The position numbers and the translations under genes were made by a program. 64,000 nucleotides of DNA from a virus. The notes under the pieces are model-generated. The model saw only the letters and a program-made list of their open reading frames with translations. It did not search any database and had not been told where the DNA came from. The stretch lies in IMG/VR virus record IMGVR_UViG_3300044957_000763, positions 414,841 to 478,840 of that record; one strand, 5' to 3'. How positions within the stretch are numbered: position 1 is the stretch's first letter; every line of letters begins with the position of its first letter. This document shows positions 25,201 to 35,700 of the stretch, in pieces.

Positions 25201-25409
25201 TGTGTGTGCGGGAAATCACTGAGGCAAAGAAGCAGTTCACATATTTAGAAAGAGTCATCAAACACAACAGACCTAAAATACAAGCACCATATGGCATCAA
25301 TGATGACGTAGTTGATGCAGTTGTGGCCGCGGCTTTTGAGTGTATCAACACTAAACAATACAAAACAACAGCAAGGCCTCGCGGTGTCAGAATGCCAAGG
25401 GCATTTTAA
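22290..25409 (+). CDS. Terminase large subunit (packaging ATPase-nuclease) with intein
   Basis: 1,039 residues as encoded; removing a 337-residue intein (residues 238-574) leaves 702. It pumps DNA into the prohead and cuts it. Walker A is GRRSGK|S, split by the intein after Lys237 and restored by splicing (GRRSGKSYL). Walker B is VIVLIIDEMAEM. The C-terminal RNase H-like nuclease has acidic residues in FVHLDPAYNSD, VTYDHWNSES and YGINDDVVDAVV. An insertion near the N-terminus holds five cysteines (C114, C117, C153, C156, C160), perhaps a zinc site. GAGGGG lies 10 nt before the ATG. Confidence 0.96.
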   Translation: MAKDKKQDNLQQKEDLLRELTEFSQVFNTDAEIAEEETLFTFTSQARSETPAPPEPPKSPKNPYGLHDIITFCEHPYFLGQTLTPMQKIILKAWCMGSEGNQHLTLTNEVTSDCSGCAWDYVRTKEEELSKITLGDGVYKLPPGRVPSENAPCLNCTRFCPVTRAKRFEQLKYETINDFELEDVKQREEAELVDRFETEMMMLEREGIPVKTKDQIVRKLGRAFTEMILVMGRRSGKALELNTPVLTTNGWSTMGELKVGDYVYGEDGRPTKVIAVSPVWENRECFEVEFTTGEVIIADAAHEWTVSDKNARKHKDRYHGVVKTKTLETRELAQKVKIGKEYNWAIDVAKPLEKESVELPINPYTMGVWLGDGTSQNGFITCHEHEIMQRILATGEFEKVEQHASNPNLWTCFGLKIKLRGLDVLENKHIPDVYFCGSLEQRLELLRGLVDTDGHVDAQGHVEIVSVNERLASDIYALVASVGAKVKLYKDRAMLNGVDCGPRYRVSFCPRGDIKIAHLKRKQSNCKPTVHTLHSSHRIRDIRPCNEKHNTVCIEVDNQSHLFLVGRSMIPTHNSYLVAILALYAVYRLIKMEHPQKAYGLMDFDIITVLNVAKSEDQAKGAVFEKIFSLVLTSPFFGPFVAHYTQTTLHFMTPRDLEEHERRKRRGITEKKGTINLISGHSNSSSLVGKTVIVLIIDEMAEMAGKKGDDGKDKELYEKLKKSLATFGSDGKTILLSNPLYETGEFYRLYETSFSREHVLMFQVPTEICNPTVEKSYLEQERKDSPESYSMHFEAQFASSSKDPFLPPDIVSAAFFRLENQGRTEIGKPGVSYFVHLDPAYNSDMYALALVHAEPMKDKKDKDGRPLMEVIVDHIHIWKPKDKHNPVNPEIVNQYVIDLSKRFNIVQVTYDHWNSESSIWILKSHGINAEKRVFSPGYQDMIFQNIKDLMMGERIHFYGIDTWAQDKNGVVCVREITEAKKQFTYLERVIKHNRPKIQAPYGINDDVVDAVVAAAFECINTKQYKTTARPRGVRMPRAF
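23001..24011 (+). mobile_element. Class 3-type intein with LAGLIDADG endonuclease in TerL
   Basis: In-frame 337-residue insertion in the terminase P-loop, between Lys237 and Ser575. It begins with Ala (ALELNTPVLTTNG), not Cys or Ser, and ends PTHN before Ser. The class 3 triad is present: Trp67 in HEWTV (block B), Cys316 in VCIEVD (block F) and Thr335 in PTHN (block G). In class 3 inteins the block F cysteine makes the first branched ester. Endonuclease motifs are MGVWLGDG and LLRGLVDTDG, so it could still home. Insertion at the ATP-binding lysine-serine bond is a site where only precise loss is tolerated. Confidence 0.93.
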
Positions 25410-25419
25410 TCGTAGGTGT
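25408..25419 (+). promoter_or_regulatory. AATCGTAGGTGT motif, copy 1
   Basis: A 12-bp sequence, AATCGTAGGTGT, overlaps the terl stop and is repeated exactly at 28367-28378. Shorter relatives (GTAGG followed by C or T) lie in the leaders at 4839, 9798 and 44993. It may mark transcript starts or processing sites. Confidence 0.35.
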
Positions 25420-25449
25420 ATCACGATGTCTTGCTTAAAATAGAGTCTG

Positions 25450-26652
25450 ATGAGTGAGTTTGCTCGATATCTGGATGCTGAGCTAAATCGCTTTTTGTCA
25501 CGAGAAGCGCAATTTGGTGGTCGAGGAGGCCATCCACAACCATGGATGACAGGTTTTGGTGTTGGCTCGCTTGGTCACGAGCGCCGCACAGGACCCGGCG
25601 GCCAGAATAATTTTGCGCCAAATATGAGTCTTGATAGTATCATGGGTCGAACTCGTCGCAATCTTGATGATGCAGATATTCCAGATATTAATATGGAAAG
25701 GTGGTTAGAAGGCTCACACAGTGACGTTGAGAGCGATAGAAGAGGATATGACCTAAGTCCAGAAGAAAGACAAATGCAGAACACTCGTGAGAAAATGCGT
25801 CGCAGAGAAATGTTCTTGGACTCAGAAAGAAATCCAGAAAAGCCAGTTGATGTTCCAAAGAAATTCAAAGACGGCAGCAATAAAGAACAGCATCAAACAC
25901 TTGAGTCTACGCTTGAGCACAGACATGAAAATGACGGCAAGGAATACAGTGACCAGGCTTCGCCACAAATACAGCCCACACGCACATTTGGTTATGCAAG
26001 CACGTATCAACGTATGCTGAGGCTTGCAACCAAGTCGATATTTGACCAAAACAAAAACTCCCGCGAAGTAAAACGCACACATACCAGTACAGAGGCTACG
26101 CCGGTTATCACATCAAACGAAGAAGCTGACCCAATGAGTGCAGAAGAAGTGTCTAAAAAGATGCCTGCGCTTGGCAAAATGACTACCACATTAAACCCAG
26201 GGGGGATTCCAACATCTAGGTCTGATTTTGAAAGGGCCATAGATGAATTAGCACTAGATGACGCTGGAAAATCAGACTTGGGTATGCATAATGAGGGCAA
26301 TACATGGGGTGAGCGAACTCTGACATTTGACTTGCCGGCGGCAGATGAAGTTGGCGACCATTCTGGTAGCAAGATTCTGCACAAAGACATGCTTGTTGAT
26401 ATGGATAGTGATTTGGATGCATTTCTTTCTAAAGAACCAGATGAATCAGCCACAACACTAGAGGAACAGCTTGAAAAAACGCGGCCGAAACGCAAGTTTA
26501 GATTGCAAGACACAGACCAGGTTGACGGTTTCAGTGAGACAGAAGCAAAGCACTTAACAGACCCCAATTTCCCACATGTTCCTTGGGGATTATCAGACTA
26601 CTACAACGGTGGTGCGTTTGCTGACCATGGCGTACCACTGCCTAAGATATAG
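25450..26652 (+). CDS. Hypothetical acidic, largely disordered protein
   Basis: 400 residues rich in Asp, Glu, Arg, Ser and Pro, with few hydrophobic stretches, so probably mostly disordered. The N-terminal ~60 are Gly-rich (GGRGGHPQPWMTGFGVGS), and the C-terminus is aromatic (PWGLSDYYNGGAFADHG). It lies between the terminase and the UDP-galactopyranose mutase gene on the same strand, so a virion or assembly role is possible. No family recognised. Confidence 0.7.
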   Translation: MSEFARYLDAELNRFLSREAQFGGRGGHPQPWMTGFGVGSLGHERRTGPGGQNNFAPNMSLDSIMGRTRRNLDDADIPDINMERWLEGSHSDVESDRRGYDLSPEERQMQNTREKMRRREMFLDSERNPEKPVDVPKKFKDGSNKEQHQTLESTLEHRHENDGKEYSDQASPQIQPTRTFGYASTYQRMLRLATKSIFDQNKNSREVKRTHTSTEATPVITSNEEADPMSAEEVSKKMPALGKMTTTLNPGGIPTSRSDFERAIDELALDDAGKSDLGMHNEGNTWGERTLTFDLPAADEVGDHSGSKILHKDMLVDMDSDLDAFLSKEPDESATTLEEQLEKTRPKRKFRLQDTDQVDGFSETEAKHLTDPNFPHVPWGLSDYYNGGAFADHGVPLPKI

Positions 26653-26654
26653 CG

Positions 26655-26662
26655 TGTATAAC
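26655..26662 (+). promoter_or_regulatory. TGTATAAC box before the glf-like gene
   Basis: TATAAC begins at 26657. ATG 26670 is 13 nt after the first T, at the predicted +1, with no Shine-Dalgarno sequence. This fits a leaderless transcript. Confidence 0.4.
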
Positions 26663-26669
26663 CCGCTAT

Positions 26670-27797
26670 ATGGGACTAAAAAAGTACGACTTTCTAATTG
26701 TTGGTGCCGGACTTTTCGGTGCAACATTTGCAAGACACGCAAAAGACAGTGGCAAAAAGGTTCTCGTTATAGACAAGCGAGAACACATTGCCGGTAATTG
26801 TTACGATGAGAAAAAAGAGGAAGTGTATGTCGGATTGTATGGTCCTCATTTTTTACATTGCCCAGATAAAGAAACCTGGGGGTTTGTCAATCGGTTTAGT
26901 GAATTCAATAATGTCCGAGCCAGACCAAAAGTGAACTATCAAGGGCAAATTTACAGTTTCCCAATCAATTTGATGACATTTAGTCAAGTATGGGGTGTCA
27001 CAACACCGGCAGAAGCCAGGGCGAAGATTGAGGAAGAGCGGATTTTAATTGAAAACCCGGCTAATTTTGAGGAGTTTGTGCTTTCTAAAGTGGGTCGGCA
27101 AATCTACGAAATGTTCTTTGAGGGATATACAACAAAGCAATGGGGCAGACATCCGTCAGAACTACCGGCGTCTATTGCGAAAAGAATCCCAATTAGATTC
27201 ACCTATGATGATAACTACTTTCCAGACAGTCATGTCTACCAGGGAATTCCAACACAAGGATATACTAATATGTTCAAAAATATGCTAGACGGAATTGAAG
27301 TTGAACTAGGTGTTGATTATATTTCTAACAGAAAATCATTAAGTAAAATAGCCAAGCAAGTACTGTATACCGGCCCGCTTGATGCTTTGTATCATTACAG
27401 ATACGGCAAACTTGCATATCGCAGTTTAAGATTTGAAACCGAAAGAGTTAACGGTGATTTTCAAGGAAATAGTGTAATCAATTACACAGACATCAATGTT
27501 CCATACACCAGAATCACCGAATGGAAGCACAAATACAATATGGATTGTGAATATTCATATATCACACGTGAGTATCCGGCTTCTTATGAAGAGACCGGTG
27601 AAGCGTACTACCCAATAAATGACAGCGCAAATAATGCACTACACAAAAAATACCAACAACTAGCCGACGCAGACTTGTTGTTGACTGGCGGAAGAAATGC
27701 TGACTATAAGTACTATGATATGAACATGGTTATTCCGGCCGCCAGCCGGCTTGCGGAAAAAGCCATTGGGGTAGGTAAGCGCAGCTTAAGTGTGTAA
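26670..27797 (+). CDS. glf: UDP-galactopyranose mutase (Glf)
   Basis: 375 residues (E. coli Glf has 367). This flavoenzyme converts UDP-galactopyranose to UDP-galactofuranose. The N-terminal FAD Rossmann motif is FLIVGAGLFGATFA followed by LVIDKREHIAGNCYD. YGPHFLHC and NRFSEFNNVRARP match the family, as do YTTKQWGRHPSELP, RIPIRFTYDDNYFPD and YQGIPTQGYTNMF. The C-terminal FAD segment is GGRNADYKYYDM. In a phage it could supply galactofuranose for virion or DNA glycosylation, or alter the host surface. No glycosyltransferase is seen next to it. Confidence 0.95.
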   Translation: MGLKKYDFLIVGAGLFGATFARHAKDSGKKVLVIDKREHIAGNCYDEKKEEVYVGLYGPHFLHCPDKETWGFVNRFSEFNNVRARPKVNYQGQIYSFPINLMTFSQVWGVTTPAEARAKIEEERILIENPANFEEFVLSKVGRQIYEMFFEGYTTKQWGRHPSELPASIAKRIPIRFTYDDNYFPDSHVYQGIPTQGYTNMFKNMLDGIEVELGVDYISNRKSLSKIAKQVLYTGPLDALYHYRYGKLAYRSLRFETERVNGDFQGNSVINYTDINVPYTRITEWKHKYNMDCEYSYITREYPASYEETGEAYYPINDSANNALHKKYQQLADADLLLTGGRNADYKYYDMNMVIPAASRLAEKAIGVGKRSLSV

Positions 27798-27800
27798 AGA

Positions 27801-28349
27801 ATGACTGTGAACGCGGAAATCCTGTCACAAATTACCAGACTAGCCAGCGCATATGATGCGCATGGTCAATTAGAGACTGCAGACATTTTAGACGCAGTTC
27901 TAATACGCGTTGCACAGGCCACCGGACCATTCAACATGAATACACCGATGGAAGGTCGTATGCAAAAATATGACCGTTATCACGAAAAAGAGCTTGATGG
28001 TGTTGAACAAGACCGTCAAAAACACCCGAGATTAAGACCCACAGATTATGTCGATGATGGCACTACAGACGAAGACATCGGCAAAGACGAGGTAGTTCCG
28101 ACTGTTCCAAAGCGCAAGAAATTCAAAAAACCTGACAGTGAAACAATTTTTAGCATGGATGATACAGACCCAAAGAAGGGCGGAAACCCGTTCAGAATGC
28201 ACGACAAGGGCACTGCTGGTTGGGGATTCATCACATATGCACCGGATAGTGCGGGTATGTCTGGATTAGACAAATTTACTTGGGAAAACAAGCGTGGAAT
28301 TTATGACAATGCATCTGACAGATATAAACTCTTGTTGCCGCAGACTTAA
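27801..28349 (+). CDS. Hypothetical virion-like protein with LD-G-EAD motif
   Basis: 182 residues. An N-terminal helical pair (RLASAYDAHGQLETADILDA) carries a motif (A-x2-hD-x2-G-x3-[ET]AD-x-hD) also present at the C-terminal ends of the products at 28953 and 29728. The rest is charged and disordered-looking, with a possible beta tail. It follows glf by 3 nt. No function is recognised; the shared motif suggests a common docking role. Confidence 0.65.
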   Translation: MTVNAEILSQITRLASAYDAHGQLETADILDAVLIRVAQATGPFNMNTPMEGRMQKYDRYHEKELDGVEQDRQKHPRLRPTDYVDDGTTDEDIGKDEVVPTVPKRKKFKKPDSETIFSMDDTDPKKGGNPFRMHDKGTAGWGFITYAPDSAGMSGLDKFTWENKRGIYDNASDRYKLLLPQT

Positions 28350-28366
28350 TGTGGAAACTTTCAAAA

Positions 28367-28414
28367 AATCGTAGGTGTTGTAAACACAAATTCCTAAAGG
28401 CATAGCAACACCTA
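28367..28414 (+). promoter_or_regulatory. AATCGTAGGTGT motif, copy 2, with leader hairpin
   Basis: AATCGTAGGTGT (28367-28378) repeats 25408-25419. TAGGTGTTG (28372-28380) and CAACACCTA (28406-28414) form a perfect 9-bp stem with a 25-nt loop. It ends just before GAGG (28417-28420) and ATG 28430. The hairpin may stabilise the message or control the downstream gene. Confidence 0.45.
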
Positions 28415-28429
28415 GCGAGGTAAAACATT

Positions 28430-28951
28430 ATGCCCACACCAATTGGTCTAGTATCACAACAATCATCTTGGGATTACTTGACTCAAGGCCACGACAACTT
28501 TAGTCTTTCTGACATTCAAAAGAACCTGCTTGAAATGAGTGGTGTTCCCATTCGAGAAGCGTCTAAAACTGACCCAAGAATTGTTGTTGCGCTTGAGATG
28601 ATTCTCAAGAATGAATCACAGGATTTGACCGCTCTGGCAGAAGCGGTTGGTAAACCGCGACACGTATATAGCGTGCCGAGCGAAATTAGCGACTATGAAT
28701 TGATTAGCCTCAAGACTGCTGGATTAGTCCAGGGTCATGGTCGCGCAGTCAGTATTACTGACAAAGGCAAAGAAGCCATTCGTATTTATTGGCTTAACTC
28801 AAGCAATAAATACAAGGATTCTAAGTCCGCTGAGTTTGTACATCCATGGAGCAAGCAAGCGTCAAATACTGACGAAAACATTAGGACTGCATCTGTGCGC
28901 CGGCGAAAATTTGCCGATAGCAATTATCGCAAATTCCAAAACGAGGAATAA
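28430..28951 (+). CDS. Hypothetical winged-helix-like protein
   Basis: 173 residues. The middle (VALEMILKNESQDLTALAEA, then YELISLKTAGLVQGHGRAVS and ITDKGKEAIRIYW) has the helix-helix-wing order of winged-helix DNA-binding domains (xxLxxxGLVxxxxRxxxLTxxG). The tail is basic. GAGG sits 9 nt before the ATG. It stands at the head of an operon of virion-like genes, so it might be regulatory or structural. Confidence 0.65.
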   Translation: MPTPIGLVSQQSSWDYLTQGHDNFSLSDIQKNLLEMSGVPIREASKTDPRIVVALEMILKNESQDLTALAEAVGKPRHVYSVPSEISDYELISLKTAGLVQGHGRAVSITDKGKEAIRIYWLNSSNKYKDSKSAEFVHPWSKQASNTDENIRTASVRRRKFADSNYRKFQNEE

Positions 28952-28952
28952 C

Positions 28953-29726
28953 ATGAAGTCTACACTCCATGCGCAAGCAAAAGAAATTGCTAAGGTAATG
29001 CATCGCATTGCTGCGTGGAGTAACGACTATCCAGAGCGCAAAAAGAAGAGTGCCAACCTTATCAAGCTGCCACCAGTGTTTCTTGGCGGAGACAGTGGTG
29101 AGCCGATTGATGGAAGAAAAAACCTTGAGGCTATGATAAAGGTTTTGGCAGATTATCAGGTTAGCGGTCTAACACTCAACGAATTGCCCCAACGATACGC
29201 GTCTTATGGTGGAACTGTTAAAGGCGAAGAAATAGGAACCAGACGAATTCATAACTGGATGCATCAAGTTGCATTCGGAATTCGCGCGGCGATGATTGAA
29301 ATGAACGATGACGAAGGCGACGAGGCCATACGGGTGGCATCAAACGTCGTTGAAGTTCTCGAGCAGTATCCGCTTGTATTTGTGGCAAGAGAGGGCAATG
29401 AATACCGGCCACTGAGATACGCTTCTAGAGATGCCAAAGAACGATGGTTATGCGAAGAAGTAGTACAACAAAGACTCGGTACAAACTACAACAGTTATGG
29501 CGCACAAATCACTGATGATGAATGGTGTCAAAACGGAGTTGGTATGCAGTACCGAGTGGCACACTCGTCACTCAAAAGTAGCATTGAAAAATTGGTGAAA
29601 CAGGCCCAAAAACTAGACCAACTTGGTCAGTATACAGAAGCTGACACCATAGATGAGGCTTTGTCTAAGATTCAACGAGGAAGCAACGTCTTAGATACAT
29701 TTAACAACACACAGGAAGCGAATTAA
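28953..29726 (+). CDS. Hypothetical protein with C-terminal LD-G-EAD motif
   Basis: 258 residues. ATG 28953 is chosen because GAGGA lies 7 nt upstream and the gap to the previous gene is one base; the frame is open further upstream inside that gene. Mixed helical domain (RIHNWMHQVAFGIRAAMIEM, YPLVFVAREGNEYRPLRYAS), then a C-terminal helical pair LVKQAQKLDQLGQYTEADTI. That motif matches the neighbouring proteins at 27801 and 29728. No family recognised. Confidence 0.75.
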   Translation: MKSTLHAQAKEIAKVMHRIAAWSNDYPERKKKSANLIKLPPVFLGGDSGEPIDGRKNLEAMIKVLADYQVSGLTLNELPQRYASYGGTVKGEEIGTRRIHNWMHQVAFGIRAAMIEMNDDEGDEAIRVASNVVEVLEQYPLVFVAREGNEYRPLRYASRDAKERWLCEEVVQQRLGTNYNSYGAQITDDEWCQNGVGMQYRVAHSSLKSSIEKLVKQAQKLDQLGQYTEADTIDEALSKIQRGSNVLDTFNNTQEAN

Positions 29727-29727
29727 C

Positions 29728-32700
29728 GTGAATATTAAGAATCTGCTTGGTAAGTTAAGCATTGGTCGTGCTGGGGTATCCACCAGCACAGGTAACATTG
29801 TGCGCACAGGTGCGCCAGAAGATGCATTTCGTTCTGGTGCTTATGAGTTTATTCGCAAAGCACAAACTGAATCCGTTGAACCCACAAAATCCAATATTGC
29901 CAAAAAGCGCATGACACATCCGGTTGTACTTGTGTCTCGATTCAAATACCCATATGTCAAAACCAAGAAAGTACCAGGCGCTGAAGAGGGCGACAAAGAT
30001 ACCAGAGTTGAAACTGGAGAAATTGGCTGGAAGACGACCGTAAACAAAGATGTTGCAGATGAAGCAGTTAATCAATTGTATGCATATGAATTGTATCTGT
30101 ATCATGACACACAAACTGGTCAAGACCTAATTATTGGACAACCAATTGAAGAATATCTTGCAAAATCACAAGCCAAGAGTCAGCAACCAGCGTTTGACTT
30201 AAATGCACCAAGTACTCCAATGGAAGAGCCTGAGTGGCGCACAGAACAAAAAGCAAAGGCAAAGGCAAAGGCAAAGCGTGCAAATAAAGCAGATATTGAT
30301 GCACTAATGCGAAGATTCTCTGCTGGAGAAGCTGCAGAAATGGATATTCCAACTGGAGATTTTTCACAAGATAGAGAAAATGAGCCAGAAAGATACCAAT
30401 TCAAAGGCAAGATTACAAGGTTTACTACACAGCCCAATGACCCAGAGGGTCAAGCTGCTAAACTGGGTGCCAAAGTCGTGCCAGCTTCTGAATTTGGTTA
30501 TCGCGCATATGAAGTAATGCCAAGTCCGGTCGCGGGCGATTTATACACAGAGCCAAACGGCGAAGATGAATCAAAAATACCAACTTGGACAAAGGGTATT
30601 CATATACCAACTGAAGAGTCTCCGTCCGCATATGGGACAAGTTTCAGATATCGGTTCTCTAATGGCGAACCGGTCCCAACACTTAACGGTGCGAAACACG
30701 TGTTGTCTGAGTTATTAAGTGTTAATGGAGAGAAGGCCGCGAAAGACCCAGGTATGAATGCAGATTTCAATATTTATGAATTCATGACTGCAAACAATCT
30801 TTGGGACCAAATGGATAATTCCGGCCGCTTGCCAGAAGGCACAAAAGCCCAAATTGATAATACCGAAGCACAAATTGAATCAATACCAGAGCTAGAACAC
30901 TTCACGCTTGGCGGCGGCTCGCTGGTAAATCTTGGTGGCAAGAAAGATTCTATTATGTCAGAAGAGAATCTTTTGGCAAGAGCACTGTGGCGATTGACGA
31001 ATCCATCTGTTTTCACTTACATCAACAATGATGGAACCGCTGCATTTAGCCCCAAGAACCCAGATGACAAAAACATTAGTCCATTGGTTGCGCTCGACAA
31101 GCAACTCCATGCTGCGCGTCAGGCGTATGTTGAACTGTTTGATTCACTTAGTCCGGCAGAAAGAAAGGTAAGTCCAGAGCTTATTGAGGCGGCAGACAAG
31201 GCCAACAAACTTGGTATCAAGTTTGTTGACACAATGGCAGCCAAATACCCGTCTAAGTTGCGCGAATTTGTACTTAAACAACCATTTGTGGGTCACGCGC
31301 CCGCTGGTCGATATGGCAAACCTGGTGAAAAAGTAGAGAGCGAATATGCGCTCAGCACTACATCACACTTATCAGACAATGGTCGAACTATTGCTACATA
31401 TGAATCAGGTGGCGGACTTCAAAAACTGAATGACGATGACAGAAAGCTGTATGCTCTTGTCAAGGCATTTGAGCGCAATGCAGACACTGCATTAAACAAT
31501 CAGGCAAGAACGCTCCATAGTCAACATCATGCCAAGTTGGAAGATTTTACATCTAAAGACGATAAATCATACAAAATTCCCACACCAAGGTCGGCTGACG
31601 GAGAGTGGTCTGAACCAGCCGGTAAGTCTATTGACTTTATTGAGCAACACTGGCTTGCAAATCACTTGTTAAGTACGGAAGACAAAAATGCAATTTCAGA
31701 ACTTCGGAAAAGCCTAGCTGCTACAGGTAAGAAATATACCTGGGGACAGGCAGCAATGGCGTATCTCAAAAATCAAGACAGATTAAAAGTAAAGAAATAC
31801 ACACAAGGTGCTGGTATGTTGGGTTCAACAGACCACTTCTTGTCGCAAGGACCTTTTACGTTTGAGATTCCTTCGTCCAATGAAGACGAAGGCGAAAATG
31901 AGCTCATAACACTAAACAGGTTTACACCACAGTCTGAAACCGCAGAAAAACTCAAGCATGAAGTGCTCAAACAGCATTTGTTTAATAAACAAGAAGTAGA
32001 ACTTGCAGAGTATTTGGCCGGTAGAGTGCCGTTTGAAAATGAAGACGATGCGCTATTTTCAATTTGGGCCAACTGGTTAATAAAGGCCAAACGCACTGAG
32101 TCAGCCAATAGGGCTGAAAAAGCTCTTGCCGCTCAAGAAGCCAAAGAAAAGTCTAAATCAGAAAATGCCAGGGGTAAACCAAGTGGCTGGCCTTATGCTT
32201 TGACATCTCAAAAATTTAGCGATGAAGAGCGCGAACAATTTGCTGGCAATCTAGAAGATTTTGTCAATACGATTAAAAACCAAGCCGGTGCGGTAATAGA
32301 CCACCATCGAAAAATGGTCTATATCAACCCAGATGGTTCTCAAGTTGAGTTGCCAAGTGCCTTGCCAGTGCAACTACCGGAAGGCGCAAGAGTTCCAATG
32401 CCAGTAAGTATGCTGAAGAGAATCAAGGACGATGATGTATTGGCACAATATGGTTTTGTGAGAATTAAAAACGCTCTATACAGTGCTGTAAACAGCCAGC
32501 CTGTAACAATGCAAGATGGCGTATTGGCTATTGGCGATGAATTGGTTCCTGTTGAATCACTGAACAATATGACGCCTAGCGACATTGTCAAAAACTACAA
32601 TATTTTCATGCGAGATGGTAAGTACTATCACGTATCTGAAAAAAATAGGGTGAGCAGTCCTGTTGTAGAGGTTATTGCACGCGGTGGTGAAAAAATTTCA

Positions 32701-35700
32701 TTGCCATCTGAGAACCTGGGTGAAAGCGGGTTGCAATTGCTTGTTAAATACGTCGAACAAACAACTCGTCAAAAGCTCGCCGGAGGACAAGTGCACGCAT
32801 TCGAATCTGATGATGACAAAATCAAGATGAATGATGTATATACTGCGATGCTTGAGAATGGAGCGTCCCCAAAAAATGCGTATCTGGAATCTAAAAAGGC
32901 TGTAATGCACGAAAAACTCAATAGTGTTGCGGTGCAGTGCTTGTCTAACGGCAAGGATGCAAGTCCACAACATATGAAAGCTGCGGAGGTTTGGATACCA
33001 AAAATAATTGAGACACTTCTCAAGGATGGTAACAAACAGTCAGTCGAAATTATCGCAGATAACTACGATGGATTGGATAATTTGATGAATGCTGCTCGGG
33101 CTGGCCGCCTAGATGTTGATGATGCTCAATATCTAGTAAATACCTACAATAATTTAACCGGAACAACCCCGCAACAAGGCGCATACATCAAACCAATAAT
33201 GCAAGCTGTTTTACTGCATGGATATCAAAAAGAATCTGTTCCTGGTTTGCCGAACAACAAATTCTGGCACATGCTAATGTCCAACGCAGGTAAGAGATTT
33301 GTAGACCGCGCGATTGATACTGAATCTGGAAATGACTTAAGTGCCCAGGCAATGTTACACTTAATGGAAAAACCGGAGTCTCCACTTGAGGGTTATGATT
33401 TGGGCAGAATTTTGCCCAAATCCACAGTATCATTGCTTGAAAAAACACTTAAGGCCGATGAGCGAAGAATGCAACGCGCAAATGGTCGATACAAGACAGG
33501 GAAAAGAACCGTTGTCGAAGAATGGCAGGCTATGCCTTTGCCAAAACTGTTGGCTAATCATATGGATTGGATTACTAATCCACAGATTTTTGGTCAAGAA
33601 ATGATTGACAATGCACACGAACTTGCTGATACAGAACTGGTTAATCAAGAACGCAAAAGACTATTCCCAGCATCATTAGAACATTTGTCTCCTGCTGATG
33701 CCAAACGATTGGAGAATATACAAAGAAATGCCACTGCAATGTATATTCTATTACAACGCCAGGCTTCTAAGCTAGAAAAGTATCCTCAACAAGACGTATG
33801 GGATATTATCATGAGCGAACCCGGCCTTGATACAAGTTCACCTGAGTGGCATGCAAAACACAAGCTAGCTCAACATGAAGCTCGTATAGAAAAAACTTCT
33901 GACTCTTTGCAAGAACAAGCCAAATTAAGAGAGCAACTATCAATCAGAAGCATGTTCGATGTTCCTGAAAATGAGCCAGTTATTAAACTTAGTAACAAAG
34001 ATGCCGAGTCTATTATTGACCAACCCATGGTTAATGCCCTGGCGTCTTCGTTAATGCATGCGCAAGATAGAGACAGGGTTAGTATTTGGGGCAGAGTTAA
34101 TCGTGCCTTTGTAGAAGAGGCAAAAAGCCAAAAGAGCAATCATGCCAAAGGGGTTGTTTATCCTAAGCATTCCGTAGCACTCACAGACACTTCGCCAATC
34201 ATGATAACAGACGACGATGGCAAAGAGCGAGATGTAACTGGATATACGCCTGAAGAGTACGAAAACATTAATAACACAGATACCAAATCGCTTTACAGTG
34301 ATGACAAGGTGTTGCCTGCTGAAATATTGGCTCGAATTAACAAAAACACACGTAGCATATTGTCTGGCAGTAGTGATGGCAATTCAAAAACTCTATTGGG
34401 CGAATTCAGACAGAAGCTAAACGAAGACCTTATGGGAGAAAACCAGGGTCAGATTACTCGTGCACAACGAGCAGAAGCCATGTACACAAAAATCTACACT
34501 ATGGTGTCCAGGCTGAGACGAAGTGTGTTAGAAGACAAAGAAACTCTGGCACACATGGATGCACGTGGTGCCAAGAAGGCATTGCTCAATAAATTGAAAT
34601 CAAATATTGAGAACGACACCAATATCTTGGCAATGGTCGAATCATATAACGTGTTTGAACACCTGGCCAAGATGATTCATTTTGGTAAGGAATTTGGCAA
34701 GAACATTGACAGGCTTACAAAATTAGACTTAGAAGAAAAATCCATTGTAGACAGACTAAAAGACATATACCCAAGTGCGCAACAATCTCCGATGGCTTCT
34801 GCAAAAATGTATGAGCCGGAAATTGCAGATAGACTTATAGAGATAGGCAAAATAAGAACTGGACTTTGCTATATGGCACAAAATAATGCAATGTCTTATG
34901 ATGAAAGTGCTAAAGAATTGTGGAACTTTGTTACTAGAACCACATACATGGACAAACGCAATATTGTGAAAGGAGAAGCCAATGATTTTGGCGTTAATAT
35001 CAGTAACGAAATCGCCAAAAATGAATCCAGGCTTTCTCAAGATGACCGAGACGAGGTTGCTAACATGGTGTTTGACAAACTTGATAAACATGCAAGATGG
35101 TTCGAAGCACCTAGTAACGAAGTGCCGGCATACGAAAGCAGTGCTATAAGGGTTAGAAACCTGAAAAACATTGAGCCACTTACCAGCGAAGACAAAGAAA
35201 TAACCAGTGATATTGATGCTGATGAATTAGCAAGATTCTTGGGTAGGCGCGGTGTGTTGTTTGCTTTAGAAATGGGCAAATTGGACGCAATTTCTGGCAG
35301 ACAAAAGACAGCCAATGTTGATTTTGGGGACGATAGCAAAGCCAGGGTTAAATACACCCAGGACTTCACGCAACCAAAAGACATGTCTTGGTTTATTCAC
35401 AACTGGCTGGAGAATGCATCGGTTTCAGATGAAGCCACTGTGCCGGGAAGAAACGGGTTAAGTGCACTTGACACTGCAATGTGCGAACTCGAAAGGAAGT
35501 TCGCCAAGCCAGGTGGTATTTATTGGACTACTAATGGAGCAGAAAACCCGCTTATTCAATACGCAAATCCGCATGCAATGGGTTACAGTTTGTTCGCAAA
35601 GTATGTTGATATGACGTCTCGTGTAACCCCTGCACCTTTAGAACAATTAATGACAGATGCGTGTAATAAGATTTCACAAGATGTTGACAGCATTCGAGCA

